The notes beneath the pieces were generated by a model. That model searched no databases, was not told the origin of the DNA, and saw nothing but the letters and a program-made list of their open reading frames with translations. The position numbers and the translations under genes were made by a program. DNA of 64,000 nt from Oscillospiraceae bacterium (GTDB lineage: Bacteria; Bacillota; Clostridia; Oscillospirales; QAMX01): NCBI GenBank assembly GCA_015067825.1, contig SVLQ01000003.1, positions 161,944-225,943 of the forward strand. The letters are read 5' to 3'. Shown here piece by piece: positions 8,312-16,409 of this stretch (positions are counted from its first letter, which is position 1; each line of letters begins with the position of its first letter).

Positions 8312-9373
8312 TCATCCCATGTACAGCGGATTGATCTTTAAATCGTCGCTGTATTCGTCATACGGAAGCACAAATTCCACGATGCCCTTGTCGTATCCGG
8401 CGATCTGGAAGGGGTCAAAGAAAATAACGACGCCGTTTTCGCCGAGATACCAGTGGTCGGAGAGATCAAAAAACTTGGCGAGATTCTGATAATCGGCGTA
8501 GAACGCATCGGGCGCAGCGGCAATCTTGGCAAAGACCGCTTTGTAGATCGTTTGCGTATATGTCGAAGCGCCGCCGGAGAAGACGTCGGAGAGTGTCATG
8601 ACGGAATTGTCGATCGGAGAGAACATGCACGCGCTGCGGGCATACGCTTCGCGGGTCTCGCCGGTATGCTCGGTTTTGGTGAAGACGACCGAAACCGCCA
8701 TCGCCGACGAAACGGCGACTTCGTAGTCAACAGAGAAGGTAAACGGCAGCATGCTGTCGCCGGCTTTGTGCGCCTGCTGGGCAAAGGGGAGCAGAACATC
8801 CTTGGCGTAGGCCTCAAACTCAGCCGCAGCGGCTGCGACGGCGGCGTTGAGCGCGGACGGCGAAGTGCTGTTGTTGGAAGAGAAGGTCGGATAGTTGATG
8901 GAATAGCGCAGGATGACAGTGCCTTCGACCTCTTCCGCGCCGGAAATCGTCTGGCTTGCATCTTCCGTGAAAATGGTCATCGTCGGTTCGGTGGTGGCTT
9001 CCGGAGTGGATTCCGTCGGTGGTTCGGTGGTGTCGGGCGTGGTGACCGGCGTCGTTTCGCTGGTTTCGGTGTCGGAACCGTCCGGCGTGGTGGCGGGTGT
9101 CGTCGGGTCGGTGGTCACGAGCGAGATGGTTGCACCGGTTGTTGCGGGCGTGGTGGTGGCCGACGTATCCGGAGCAGAGGTACCCGATGCGACACCGATG
9201 GTGACCGGGGGCAGGGTGGCGGTGGGATCGTAGTCGATGCGAGAAGCGGTCGTAGTGGCCGGGGTCTGCGTGGTGGTTTCAGCCGGTTCGCCGCTGCCAC
9301 AGGCGGTCGCGACGGATAAGAACATGGACAGAATCAGTATCAGAGAAAGCATACGGAAAGCAGGGTGTTTCAT
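8312..9373 (-). CDS. Lipoprotein with Thr-rich linker and DUF3298/RsiV-like domain
   Basis: 353 residues from the ATG at 9373 (MKHPAFRMLS); the track start at 9490 adds an unlikely 39-residue extension. A hydrophobic signal ends in SVATACGSG, a plausible lipobox. Residues about 25-145 are a low-complexity Thr/Pro/Ser linker. The C-terminal half looks like the DUF4163/DUF3298 pair of RsiV and peptidoglycan-associated proteins: ILRYSINYPTF, an Ala-rich helix, MTLSDVFSG, then WYLGENGVVIFFDPFQIA and FVLPYDE. It is probably a cell-surface ligand-binding lipoprotein. No sigma factor gene is nearby, so an anti-sigma role is not supported. A TATAAT on the minus strand at 9452-9457 may be its -10 element. 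Confidence 0.82.
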   Translation of the reverse strand: MKHPAFRMLSLILILSMFLSVATACGSGEPAETTTQTPATTTASRIDYDPTATLPPVTIGVASGTSAPDTSATTTPATTGATISLVTTDPTTPATTPDGSDTETSETTPVTTPDTTEPPTESTPEATTEPTMTIFTEDASQTISGAEEVEGTVILRYSINYPTFSSNNSTSPSALNAAVAAAAAEFEAYAKDVLLPFAQQAHKAGDSMLPFTFSVDYEVAVSSAMAVSVVFTKTEHTGETREAYARSACMFSPIDNSVMTLSDVFSGGASTYTQTIYKAVFAKIAAAPDAFYADYQNLAKFFDLSDHWYLGENGVVIFFDPFQIAGYDKGIVEFVLPYDEYSDDLKINPLYMG

Positions 9374-9521
9374 ATCGTTCAGTTCCGCAAATGCGGATCC
9401 TTTCGTCAAAAAATAAAGTATAGGGCAGATGAAAAAAATCATATCAAGTATATTATAGCACAATCCGACAAAAAAGGAAAGATGCCGCACAATTTATTTA
9501 CAACCAAATCGGTGGCAGTTA

Positions 9522-9550
9522 TTGACAAAAACATGGGAAAATTATATAAT
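9522..9550 (+). promoter_or_regulatory. Consensus sigma-A promoter for the HAD/lipid kinase/GH27 operon
   Basis: TTGACA (9522-9527), 17 bases, TATAAT (9545-9550): a perfect consensus promoter 35 bases before the ATG at 9585. It should drive the three genes up to the terminator at 12360. Confidence 0.9.
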
Positions 9551-9584
9551 TATTGTCTGGATAGAATGAAAGTGAGGGAAACGG

Positions 9585-10226
9585 ATGACGCGTATACTCT
9601 GGGACTGGAACGGCACACTGCTCGACGACACCGAAATCAGCCGTGGTGTCTTGAACGGTATGCTGTCGCGCCGCGGACTTCCGACGGTTTCGTTGGAGCG
9701 TTACCGCGAGATCTTTACCTTCCCGATCATCGATTATTACCGCAAAGCCGGTTTCGATTTTTCAGTCGAGCCCTACGAGGTGTTGGCGGCGGATTATATC
9801 GAACAGTATCCGATCGCCGCGCGCAACGCAGGCCTTGCCGAGGGTGCGGCCGAGCTTTTAGCGGAGATCCGTGCCGCCGGTTTTTCCCAGACGATCATTT
9901 CCGCAGCCGAATCCGATTCGCTGCGTGCGCAGGTGGCGTCGCTGGGAGTTGATTGCTATTTTGATGCGATCTGCGGGGCGGATAACGGCCTTGGCGGCGG
10001 CAAAGAAGCGGTTGCGGCGCGGTGGCTGGCGGAGAACTCTACTGAAAACGAACGCCGTTTCTATATCGGCGATACGCTCCACGACTTCGAGACCGCCCGT
10101 ATTCTCGGCTGCACGCCGATCCTCGTCACCTCGGGACATCAGGACCGCGCCCGGCTGGAAACGAGCAGGGCGATCATTGTCGATTCGTTTGCCGAACTTC
10201 GTCCGATCATTTTCGCAGCGAACTGA
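9585..10226 (+). CDS. HAD superfamily phosphatase (phosphoglycolate phosphatase-like)
   Basis: 213 residues with the HAD fold and a helical cap after motif I. Motif I is DWNGTLLDD (D7, N9): the nucleophile Asp is present but the second Asp, normally the acid/base, is Asn, a variant common in Firmicutes HADs of this subgroup. Motif II is in TIISAAE, motif III near GGGKE, and motif IV is GDTLHDFETA. Likely dephosphorylates a small phosphorylated metabolite. First gene of an operon with the lipid kinase (15-base gap) and alpha-galactosidase. Confidence 0.88.
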   Translation: MTRILWDWNGTLLDDTEISRGVLNGMLSRRGLPTVSLERYREIFTFPIIDYYRKAGFDFSVEPYEVLAADYIEQYPIAARNAGLAEGAAELLAEIRAAGFSQTIISAAESDSLRAQVASLGVDCYFDAICGADNGLGGGKEAVAARWLAENSTENERRFYIGDTLHDFETARILGCTPILVTSGHQDRARLETSRAIIVDSFAELRPIIFAAN

Positions 10227-10241
10227 AATAAGGAGAATCTC

Positions 10242-11150
10242 ATGACACAGAAGTTACTGTTTATCGTCAACCCCAAAGCAGGCAAGGGCAAGATCAAGCC
10301 CAAGCTCGCCGACGTGATCGACCTTTTTAATAAATACGGCTACGACGTTACCGTCTATATGACGCAGTCGCAGGGCGATGCCAAACGCGTGGCGGCGCTC
10401 CGTTACAGCGAGTTTGACCTCATCGTCTGCTCCGGCGGCGACGGTACGCTGAGTGAAGTCGTCGGCGGACTGATCGACTGTTCCGGCCCGAAACCGGCGA
10501 TCGGTTATATCCCGATGGGAACGACCAATGATTTTGCCCGCACGCTCGGAATCCCCACGACCAATATTCTCAAAGCAGCCGACCTCGCCGTGCGCGGCCC
10601 GGCATACCCTTGCGACGTTGGCCGCTTTAACGACCGCAGCTTCACCTATACCGCGGCGTTCGGTGCGTTCAGCGACGTTTCCTACGCAACGCCGCAGTCG
10701 ACGAAGAGCATTCTCGGCCACGCTGCCTACGTTCTGCAGGGGCTCGAAAGTATGCCCTCGATCAAATCGTATCTCTGTACGGTGACGATCGGCAACCGCA
10801 CGATCACCGACTGGTTTATCTTTGGTGCGATCTCCAACTCCGAGTCGATCGGCGGCTTCAAAGGCCTGTGCGGCATGGACGTCGAGCTCTCTGACGGTCA
10901 GTTTGAAGTCCTGCTGATCAAGCACCCGAATACGCTGGCCGAGCTCCACGGCATTGCCCGTGCGATCCTTACCCACGATATGACCGCCAAAGGCATCGTC
11001 GCCTGCCGCACCGCCTCGATTGAGGTCGCCTGCGAAGAACCGCTGGCGTGGACGCTTGACGGCGAATACGGAGGAACCGTAAACGAAGCGAAGATCTCTG
11101 TCGATAAAAAAGCCATCCGCTACGTCACCCGTATGGGCAAACGCGGATAA
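10242..11150 (+). CDS. Diacylglycerol kinase family (DagK/YegS-like) lipid kinase
   Basis: 302 residues. The N-terminal DAGK catalytic domain shows IVNPKAGKGK, the nucleotide-binding CSGGDGTLSEVV and the conserved GYIPMGTTNDFARTLGIP. The C-terminal beta-sandwich carries the LDGE-type motif (WTLDGEYGG) used in metal and substrate binding. Length and motifs fit soluble Gram-positive DgkB, which phosphorylates diacylglycerol to phosphatidic acid and recycles lipid released by lipoteichoic acid synthesis. A related lipid or sphingosine-like substrate cannot be excluded. Clear ribosome binding site (AAGGAG). Confidence 0.9.
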   Translation: MTQKLLFIVNPKAGKGKIKPKLADVIDLFNKYGYDVTVYMTQSQGDAKRVAALRYSEFDLIVCSGGDGTLSEVVGGLIDCSGPKPAIGYIPMGTTNDFARTLGIPTTNILKAADLAVRGPAYPCDVGRFNDRSFTYTAAFGAFSDVSYATPQSTKSILGHAAYVLQGLESMPSIKSYLCTVTIGNRTITDWFIFGAISNSESIGGFKGLCGMDVELSDGQFEVLLIKHPNTLAELHGIARAILTHDMTAKGIVACRTASIEVACEEPLAWTLDGEYGGTVNEAKISVDKKAIRYVTRMGKRG

Positions 11151-11175
11151 ATCGGAGCGAAAAGGAGAAAACCAT

Positions 11176-12351
11176 ATGTTCATCAATACCCCTCCGATGG
11201 GATGGAATTCGTGGAATACGTTTGCCGAGCAAATCAACGAAAAGCTCGTGATGGAGACGGCGGACTTCATCGTGGAAAACGGTTACAAAGATTGCGGCTA
11301 TGAATACGTCATCATCGACGACTGCTGGAGCCTGCACGATCGCAACGCCGACGGCGAGATCGTCCCGGATCCCGAAAAATTCCCGCACGGGATGAAATAT
11401 CTGGCCGACTATATCCATTCCAAAGGGCTCAAATTCGGGATGTATTCCTGCGCCGGTCCGCTCACCTGTGCGGGTTATCCGGGGAGCTACGACCACGAAT
11501 TTGTGGACGCCAAGTGTTTTGCCCGCTGGGGTGTCGATTATCTGAAGTACGATTACTGCTTCCACCCGGAATCCACGCAGGGTCACTATCTCTATAAGCG
11601 GATGGCCATTGCGCTTGCCAACAGTGGCCGCGATATTGTTTTGGCGGCGTGTTCCTGGGGTGCCGAAAACACCAAGACCTGGATCAAAGAGACGGGCGCG
11701 GACACGTTCCGTTCCACCGGCGATATCGTTGATTCGTGGGAGTCCATCAAAGACCTGTGCGTGAGCCAGATGAAGGTTGCGGAGTATAACGGCCGCGGCT
11801 GCTTCAACGATATGGACATGCTGGTTGTCGGTATGAACGGCAAAGGCCACGTCGGTCTGACCGGCTGCACGACCGAGGAATACAAGACCCATTTTGCGTT
11901 TTGGGCGCTGATGGGCTCGCCGCTGATCATTGGCTGCGACCTGCGGAACGTCGACCAAACCGCGCACGATATCTTGAAAAACAAAATGCTCATCGCAATC
12001 GATCAGGACGCGGCCTATCGTCAGCCGTTCTTCATCAACTGGGCTCGCCGCGAAAATACCCACCGCGTCGGCGATCAGCCGCTGCTCGAATACTATCCGA
12101 CGGAAAATCCCATCATGGCGCGAATTCTCTCCAACGGCGACGTCGCGATCGGTGCCTTCAATTTCTCCGATCAGCGCAGAACGTTCTCCGCGCAGCTCGA
12201 TTCGCTCGGCCTGGGCGAATGCACCGGAAAAACGCTGGAGCTGACGGACGTGTGGACTGGAGAAAAACAAATTGTGCCGCACAGCACGATCACCGTCAAC
12301 CTGGATGCCCACCAGTGTACCGTCTACCGCGCGAGTGTGGTGGATAAATAG
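11176..12351 (+). CDS. GH27 alpha-galactosidase
   Basis: 391 residues, full length for a single-domain bacterial GH27. The N-terminal TPPMGWNSWN signature, YVIIDDCW and the nucleophile motif YLKYDYC (D126) are present, with the acid/base D183 in FRSTGDIVDSW. A C-terminal beta domain follows from about residue 300. No signal peptide, so it cleaves terminal alpha-1,6-galactose from imported raffinose-type or galactomannan-derived sugars in the cytoplasm. The galactose could feed galK at 31326. Alpha-N-acetylgalactosaminidase activity is a less likely alternative. Last gene of its operon. Confidence 0.92.
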   Translation: MFINTPPMGWNSWNTFAEQINEKLVMETADFIVENGYKDCGYEYVIIDDCWSLHDRNADGEIVPDPEKFPHGMKYLADYIHSKGLKFGMYSCAGPLTCAGYPGSYDHEFVDAKCFARWGVDYLKYDYCFHPESTQGHYLYKRMAIALANSGRDIVLAACSWGAENTKTWIKETGADTFRSTGDIVDSWESIKDLCVSQMKVAEYNGRGCFNDMDMLVVGMNGKGHVGLTGCTTEEYKTHFAFWALMGSPLIIGCDLRNVDQTAHDILKNKMLIAIDQDAAYRQPFFINWARRENTHRVGDQPLLEYYPTENPIMARILSNGDVAIGAFNFSDQRRTFSAQLDSLGLGECTGKTLELTDVWTGEKQIVPHSTITVNLDAHQCTVYRASVVDK

Positions 12352-12359
12352 AAAATAGA

Positions 12360-12395
12360 AAAACGGAGGCAGGGATTTTTCCCTGCCTCCGTTTT
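12360..12395. terminator. Bidirectional rho-independent terminator
   Basis: A 16-base inverted repeat (AAAACGGAGGCAGGGA and its complement) with a TTTT loop. The A-run on one side and T-run on the other make it work on both strands, closing the GH27 operon (plus) and the methyltransferase gene (minus). Confidence 0.95.
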
Positions 12396-12401
12396 GCGTC
12401 T

Positions 12402-13586
12402 TTATGCTTCGTACAAAAGTTTTACGATCAGCGGTGTGTATCCGAGCAGCGCGCAGAGCGCGTCGAGCTCGGCTTTGGCTTCGGTCTTGCGCTTTTCTTT
12501 GGCCGCTTCGCTCGGAAGCTGGGCGCGTCGGGCGCGCAGAAGGATGTTTTTCGGCGAATGCTCAATGTCGATGAACTCCGCCACGTCCGTTTTGTATCCT
12601 CTGCCTTCTACAGCACGGGCGCGGAGCGCGTCGGTCGCGAGGGCGGAGATACGTTCCTTCAAAATACCGTATTTCGTCAGCAGCTTCAGCGACGGTGCGT
12701 CGATACCGCCGTTGAGCTCGTGCTGGCAGCAGGGGACGGCGAGGATATAATCCGTGTCCCAGTTGACGGCATTGGCGAGTGCGAAGTCGGTCGCGGTGTC
12801 GCAGGCGTGGAGCGAGATTACCATGTCCGGCTTTTTCTCGGGCGTATAGCCGTGGATGTCGCCGAGCTGGAATCTTAATCCGGTCATGCCGTAGCGCTCG
12901 GCGAGCTCACCGCAGCGCTTGATGACGTCGGCCTTCAGGTCCAGTCCGACGATCTCGGCCTTGACCTTTCGGATCTCGGTCAGATAGTGGTAGAGTACGA
13001 ACGTGAGGTAACTCTTGCCGCAGCCGAAGTCGATGATGTTCCAAACCTCGCGGTCATCATTGCGGACGATGTCGTCGATGAATTCGATATAGCGGTTGAT
13101 CTGGCGGAACTTGTCGTACATCGCCGAATGTACGCGGCCGTCGCCGGTCAGCACACCGAGATCCTCAAGCATGGGGAAACGGTCGCTTTCGCGGATGATA
13201 TAGTTCTTGGCGCGGTTGTGCGCGAGCTGCGGTGCGGCGGGCTTGGCGGCGTTTTTCTTGCGCGTGATAAAAAGCTTGCCGCCCTTCGAGAGCTTGACTG
13301 TGAGCGCCTCACCCTCGGTCAGTGCGTTGAGCTCGCGGTAATTACCGGTATACTCTTCCGAAACGCGCGCTTTGCAGTCCTCAGCGGTGAGGTTTTCGTG
13401 GAAGACCTGCTTGGCGGTAAATTTCTCCAGGCGGAAACCGTACTTGCTCGGCTTGAAAACGAGCTTTTGGTACACCACGTCGCTGCCTTGGGGGCAAGAG
13501 AGCGTGATGCGCAACGGCCCGGCCGCAAACAGGCGGCCGAGCTCGCCGGAAAAGAGTTCGAGTTGGTCGTTGGGGATCTGGTTCAT
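12402..13586 (-). CDS. SAM-dependent methyltransferase (Methyltransf_32-like)
   Basis: 394 residues. A poorly conserved N-terminal half (about 1-150) is followed by a Rossmann methyltransferase domain with the SAM-binding WNIIDFGCGKSYLTFVLYHY, the acidic VGLDLK, and SLHACDTATDFAL, AVPCCQHEL. This resembles Methyltransf_32 proteins (GSTCD-like), several of which are thought to act on RNA; the substrate is unknown. Start supported by GGGAGGA. It lies 40 bases downstream of ypeB, so probably shares its transcript. Confidence 0.85.
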   Translation of the reverse strand: MNQIPNDQLELFSGELGRLFAAGPLRITLSCPQGSDVVYQKLVFKPSKYGFRLEKFTAKQVFHENLTAEDCKARVSEEYTGNYRELNALTEGEALTVKLSKGGKLFITRKKNAAKPAAPQLAHNRAKNYIIRESDRFPMLEDLGVLTGDGRVHSAMYDKFRQINRYIEFIDDIVRNDDREVWNIIDFGCGKSYLTFVLYHYLTEIRKVKAEIVGLDLKADVIKRCGELAERYGMTGLRFQLGDIHGYTPEKKPDMVISLHACDTATDFALANAVNWDTDYILAVPCCQHELNGGIDAPSLKLLTKYGILKERISALATDALRARAVEGRGYKTDVAEFIDIEHSPKNILLRARRAQLPSEAAKEKRKTEAKAELDALCALLGYTPLIVKLLYEA

Positions 13587-13626
13587 GTCGGATTCCTCCC
13601 GCGTGGATTGGCGGGAGAAGCCGATC

Positions 13627-14961
13627 TTAAATCGTCAGAACGCCGTTTTCATCCTCGATGAGGACAAAGATCGTTTCTTCGATCCCGCTGTGTGCGTTGA
13701 TATAACAGAGATAGTGCTTGCCATTTTCGCCCGTCGCCCGGAATTCGTAGCAGAGGAGCTCGTGCTTGCCGGGCGAGGGAATGATGCAGAGACGGCCTTC
13801 GGTCTGCGGCAAAAGCGATGGGTTCAGCTTGGCCAGGGCATCTGCGAGGGAAAGGGTCGGTGTCAGATCGGTGCGTGTGCGGTGGTTGTTCCAATAGCCG
13901 TCTGCCTGAAAATAGGTTACCTTACCGCTGTCGAGTGCGACTCCGACCTGGATCAGATCTGGGTACACCGTTACGCTACGGTCTGTGTAGGCGAAATTAA
14001 TATACAAAATTCCGCCGGCGGCGTAGTAATACGACGGTTCCATATCGGCGTAGCCGCGGGCGACGAGAAAGTTTTGCGCGAACCCGACCGCATCCTCGTG
14101 TGCAACGGTTTCCGCCGCGGGGACAACGTTTTGCGAGTAGCTGATGACGTGGCCTCCGACAGCCGTGACCGATGCGATTACTTCGTCGTTTTCAAAGGTG
14201 TAGATCACCGGATCGGTCGTTTTGCAGGAAAGATGCAGCGAATCGGCCGAAACACCGAGAAAACGCGCGGCAACACGGCGCGCATCAACAGCGTCGATCA
14301 CCTCGCCGCCTGCCTGCAGATATTGCGGCACGGTTTGGGTGATGTGTTCGGAATAAGGCCCATCGTAGATGAGAACGGGCGATTCCGGGAGGTTCTGCTC
14401 CATTGCGGTCATACCGCCGGAAAATCCGGAAACGCGTTCGGCTTCGGCTGCCAACGCCTCACCTGCGCTGACGTCGAAAAATCCTTCGGCGTCGGAATGG
14501 GTATAGATCTCGTCGAGCTCGGCGGCAATTTGTGCGGCGGTATCATTCAAAGAAACCAAGCTTGCCCGTGATTCTGCGGCGATCTCTTCGCCGCGGGCAG
14601 CCGAGCGGGCGAGCGAAAGCGAAAAATCACCGACCTGCGAAACAAAAACCGCCGTTTTCTCCAACGAAACGTCCGACGTCGGCAATGCGGCGAGCGCATT
14701 TTTTGCCGTTTCGGCGTGGCGGTAGATGTCGGTGGCAATGGTGACGAGCATGGAAGGACTTTGCGCGTAAATACTTTTGGAGAGGTTGGAATCGATGTGC
14801 GCCACGCTGCCGACGAGTTCGGTCAGGGCGCGGCGGTAGCTGAGCTCATAGGCGAGCTTATAACGGCGGACGTCGCTCTTGTATTTGAAAACAAATCCGA
14901 CCGCAATCGCCAGCGCACCCGCCGCAAAAACAGAAATCAGAATTTTTGCCGTTTTTGTCAT
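13627..14961 (-). CDS. ypeB: Germination protein YpeB
   Basis: 444 residues from the ATG at 14961 (MTKTAKILIS), which has GGAGG 10 bases upstream; the track start is a TTG further up with no ribosome binding site. Residues 5-25 form a membrane anchor. An Ala/Glu-rich helical region follows (about 30-170), then repeated PepSY-like domains (for example VDARRVAARFLGV, AVGFAQNFLVARGY, SLADALAKLNP). This is the YpeB architecture. In Bacillus, YpeB stabilises and localises the cortex-lytic enzyme SleB in the spore. No sleB is present next to it here. Implies a spore-forming lineage. Confidence 0.88.
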   Translation of the reverse strand: MTKTAKILISVFAAGALAIAVGFVFKYKSDVRRYKLAYELSYRRALTELVGSVAHIDSNLSKSIYAQSPSMLVTIATDIYRHAETAKNALAALPTSDVSLEKTAVFVSQVGDFSLSLARSAARGEEIAAESRASLVSLNDTAAQIAAELDEIYTHSDAEGFFDVSAGEALAAEAERVSGFSGGMTAMEQNLPESPVLIYDGPYSEHITQTVPQYLQAGGEVIDAVDARRVAARFLGVSADSLHLSCKTTDPVIYTFENDEVIASVTAVGGHVISYSQNVVPAAETVAHEDAVGFAQNFLVARGYADMEPSYYYAAGGILYINFAYTDRSVTVYPDLIQVGVALDSGKVTYFQADGYWNNHRTRTDLTPTLSLADALAKLNPSLLPQTEGRLCIIPSPGKHELLCYEFRATGENGKHYLCYINAHSGIEETIFVLIEDENGVLTI

Positions 14962-15029
14962 GGTAAGAAAGCCTCCGTTACACGAGAATTCTCTCTTTAT
15001 CATGGACAAAAACGGCAAAAATATACAGC

Positions 15030-15980
15030 TTAGTCGACGTCGTCGATGATCTCCGCCGGACGTTCGCTTAAAACGGCGGGATTTTTCAGCAGGTGCTTGA
15101 CGTACTTCAACGCCGAAGCGTAATAGTAGCCGTCGCAGATGCGTTCGTCGGTGACGAGCGTGTAATCAATGTAGCGGCGCTCGGCGATCGTGCCGTCGCG
15201 CTGCGGCTCATAGGCGACGCGTTTGGCGCCAAACGCCCAGAAAAGCGGGACGTTGCCGAAGTCATAGAGGTGATGGTAGATCGGCGGGATGCCGAGCGAG
15301 CCCATCGAGGTGATAACGAGCGAGCCGTGGAAGGGGCTCAGCGAGAGCAGGGACTTGGGCAGCCAGCCGAAGTAATCGAGAATCTCGAGCAGGCGAACGA
15401 CGAACTTCAAAAGCAGGCCGGGGATGAAACGCAGGGCCTTGGCGAGACCGTCGAAGGATGAATCGAGGTTGGCCGAGTCCTTTTCCTTGGCGATGGTGGC
15501 ATCGATCTTCTGGTAGATCTCTTCGGCCGTTTCCCACGGTTCAAAGACCATCTTTACGCACGTTTCTGGGGCATCGCGGCGCATTTCCTTCTTGATCGTC
15601 ATCGCGACTTCAATGTTGTTGCGCGCGTAGATCTTCTGTCCGCTGACAAAGCGGTTGATCGCCGGGCGCTGGGAAACGGTGCGAACATAGGACGCCAGAA
15701 AAACGTGCATTGCGCCGAAGTTTTTGTAGCCTTCCTGGCGCTTTTTGCGGATGTAGCGTTCCATGTTGGTGATCTCAACGCTGTCGGCAATATAGTTCGA
15801 AGAGCCGACGCGCGTTTTCATGAGATACGGGGAGAGGCTGGCGATGGTGTCGATGTTGCGCACTCTGCGGCCGTCTTTGCGGTCACGGAAGCGGCGCTTG
15901 CGCTTGGGCGGGAGCGGGGGGATGGGGAGATCGGGCGGGGTCGGTGTGGTGGATGCTGCGGTGGTTTCGGGGGTGCTCAT
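15030..15980 (-). CDS. E2-like acyltransferase domain protein with altered HxxxDG motif
   Basis: 316 residues from the ATG at 15980 (MSTPETTAAS), preceded by AAGGA. A Pro-rich, then very basic N-terminus (PPKRKRRFRDRKDGRR) leads into the CoA-dependent acyltransferase fold of 2-oxo acid dehydrogenase E2 and chloramphenicol acetyltransferase: MHVFLASYVRTVSQRP, RPAINRFVSGQKIYARN, SMGSLGIPPIYHHLY. There is no lipoyl or subunit-binding domain and no E1/E3 gene nearby. At the catalytic HxxxDG position the protein reads DERICDGYYYA, so His is replaced by Glu. It may be an acyltransferase with different chemistry or a binding protein. Function unknown. Confidence 0.78.
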   Translation of the reverse strand: MSTPETTAASTTPTPPDLPIPPLPPKRKRRFRDRKDGRRVRNIDTIASLSPYLMKTRVGSSNYIADSVEITNMERYIRKKRQEGYKNFGAMHVFLASYVRTVSQRPAINRFVSGQKIYARNNIEVAMTIKKEMRRDAPETCVKMVFEPWETAEEIYQKIDATIAKEKDSANLDSSFDGLAKALRFIPGLLLKFVVRLLEILDYFGWLPKSLLSLSPFHGSLVITSMGSLGIPPIYHHLYDFGNVPLFWAFGAKRVAYEPQRDGTIAERRYIDYTLVTDERICDGYYYASALKYVKHLLKNPAVLSERPAEIIDDVD

Positions 15981-16166
15981 AGGGCATACCGTCCTTTCTT
16001 GAGATCCCGCTGCAAATCCATATGGCTTCTCTCTTTTTGATACGGATCGGATCAGCGGGGTATATCGTCGACGGAGACTGCACACAGCCGGAAGATCGCG
16101 TGAATCGATGGCTGTTTTTGCGTGCAGAAGTCCGTGATCAAACGGGCGGATCGCAGGGGGAGAATG

Positions 16167-16409
16167 TTAGGAGATCGAGCGCACCGGATAACCGGCGGCA
16201 ACGACCGCATCAGTCAGCGCTTTGTTGTCGACCGACGCCGAGAGGGTGACGACAGCCTGCTTCTTTTTCAAGTTGACGACCGCCGCCGAGACACCGGCAA
16301 CGCCCAAAAGCGCTTTTTCCACGCGGGCGGAGCAGTGCGGGCAGGTCATGTTGTCAACGATCAAAACACGCTGGTTTTCGGCAACTTTCGATTTCTTCTG
16401 GAAAAACAT
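16167..16409 (-). other. Candidate internal ORF: CopZ-like HMA domain within copA
   Basis: In-frame with copA. The ATG at 16409 (MFFQKKSKVAENQRV) is preceded by GAAAGG at a 9-base spacing and would give an 80-residue soluble HMA protein with the CxxC copper site. The sequence suits translation initiation, but the spacer region is also ordinary coding sequence, so use of this start is an inference. Confidence 0.4.

Noticed and set aside
8990-9290. Repeat-rich DNA that might look like a CRISPR or satellite array
   Set aside because: The repeats are short, irregular ACN codons in a Thr linker; there are no equal spacers.
8453-9319. Gly/Arg-rich plus-strand ORFs opposite the Thr-rich lipoprotein
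   Set aside because: They are the complement of the ACN-rich linker (GGT/CGT runs) and not genes.
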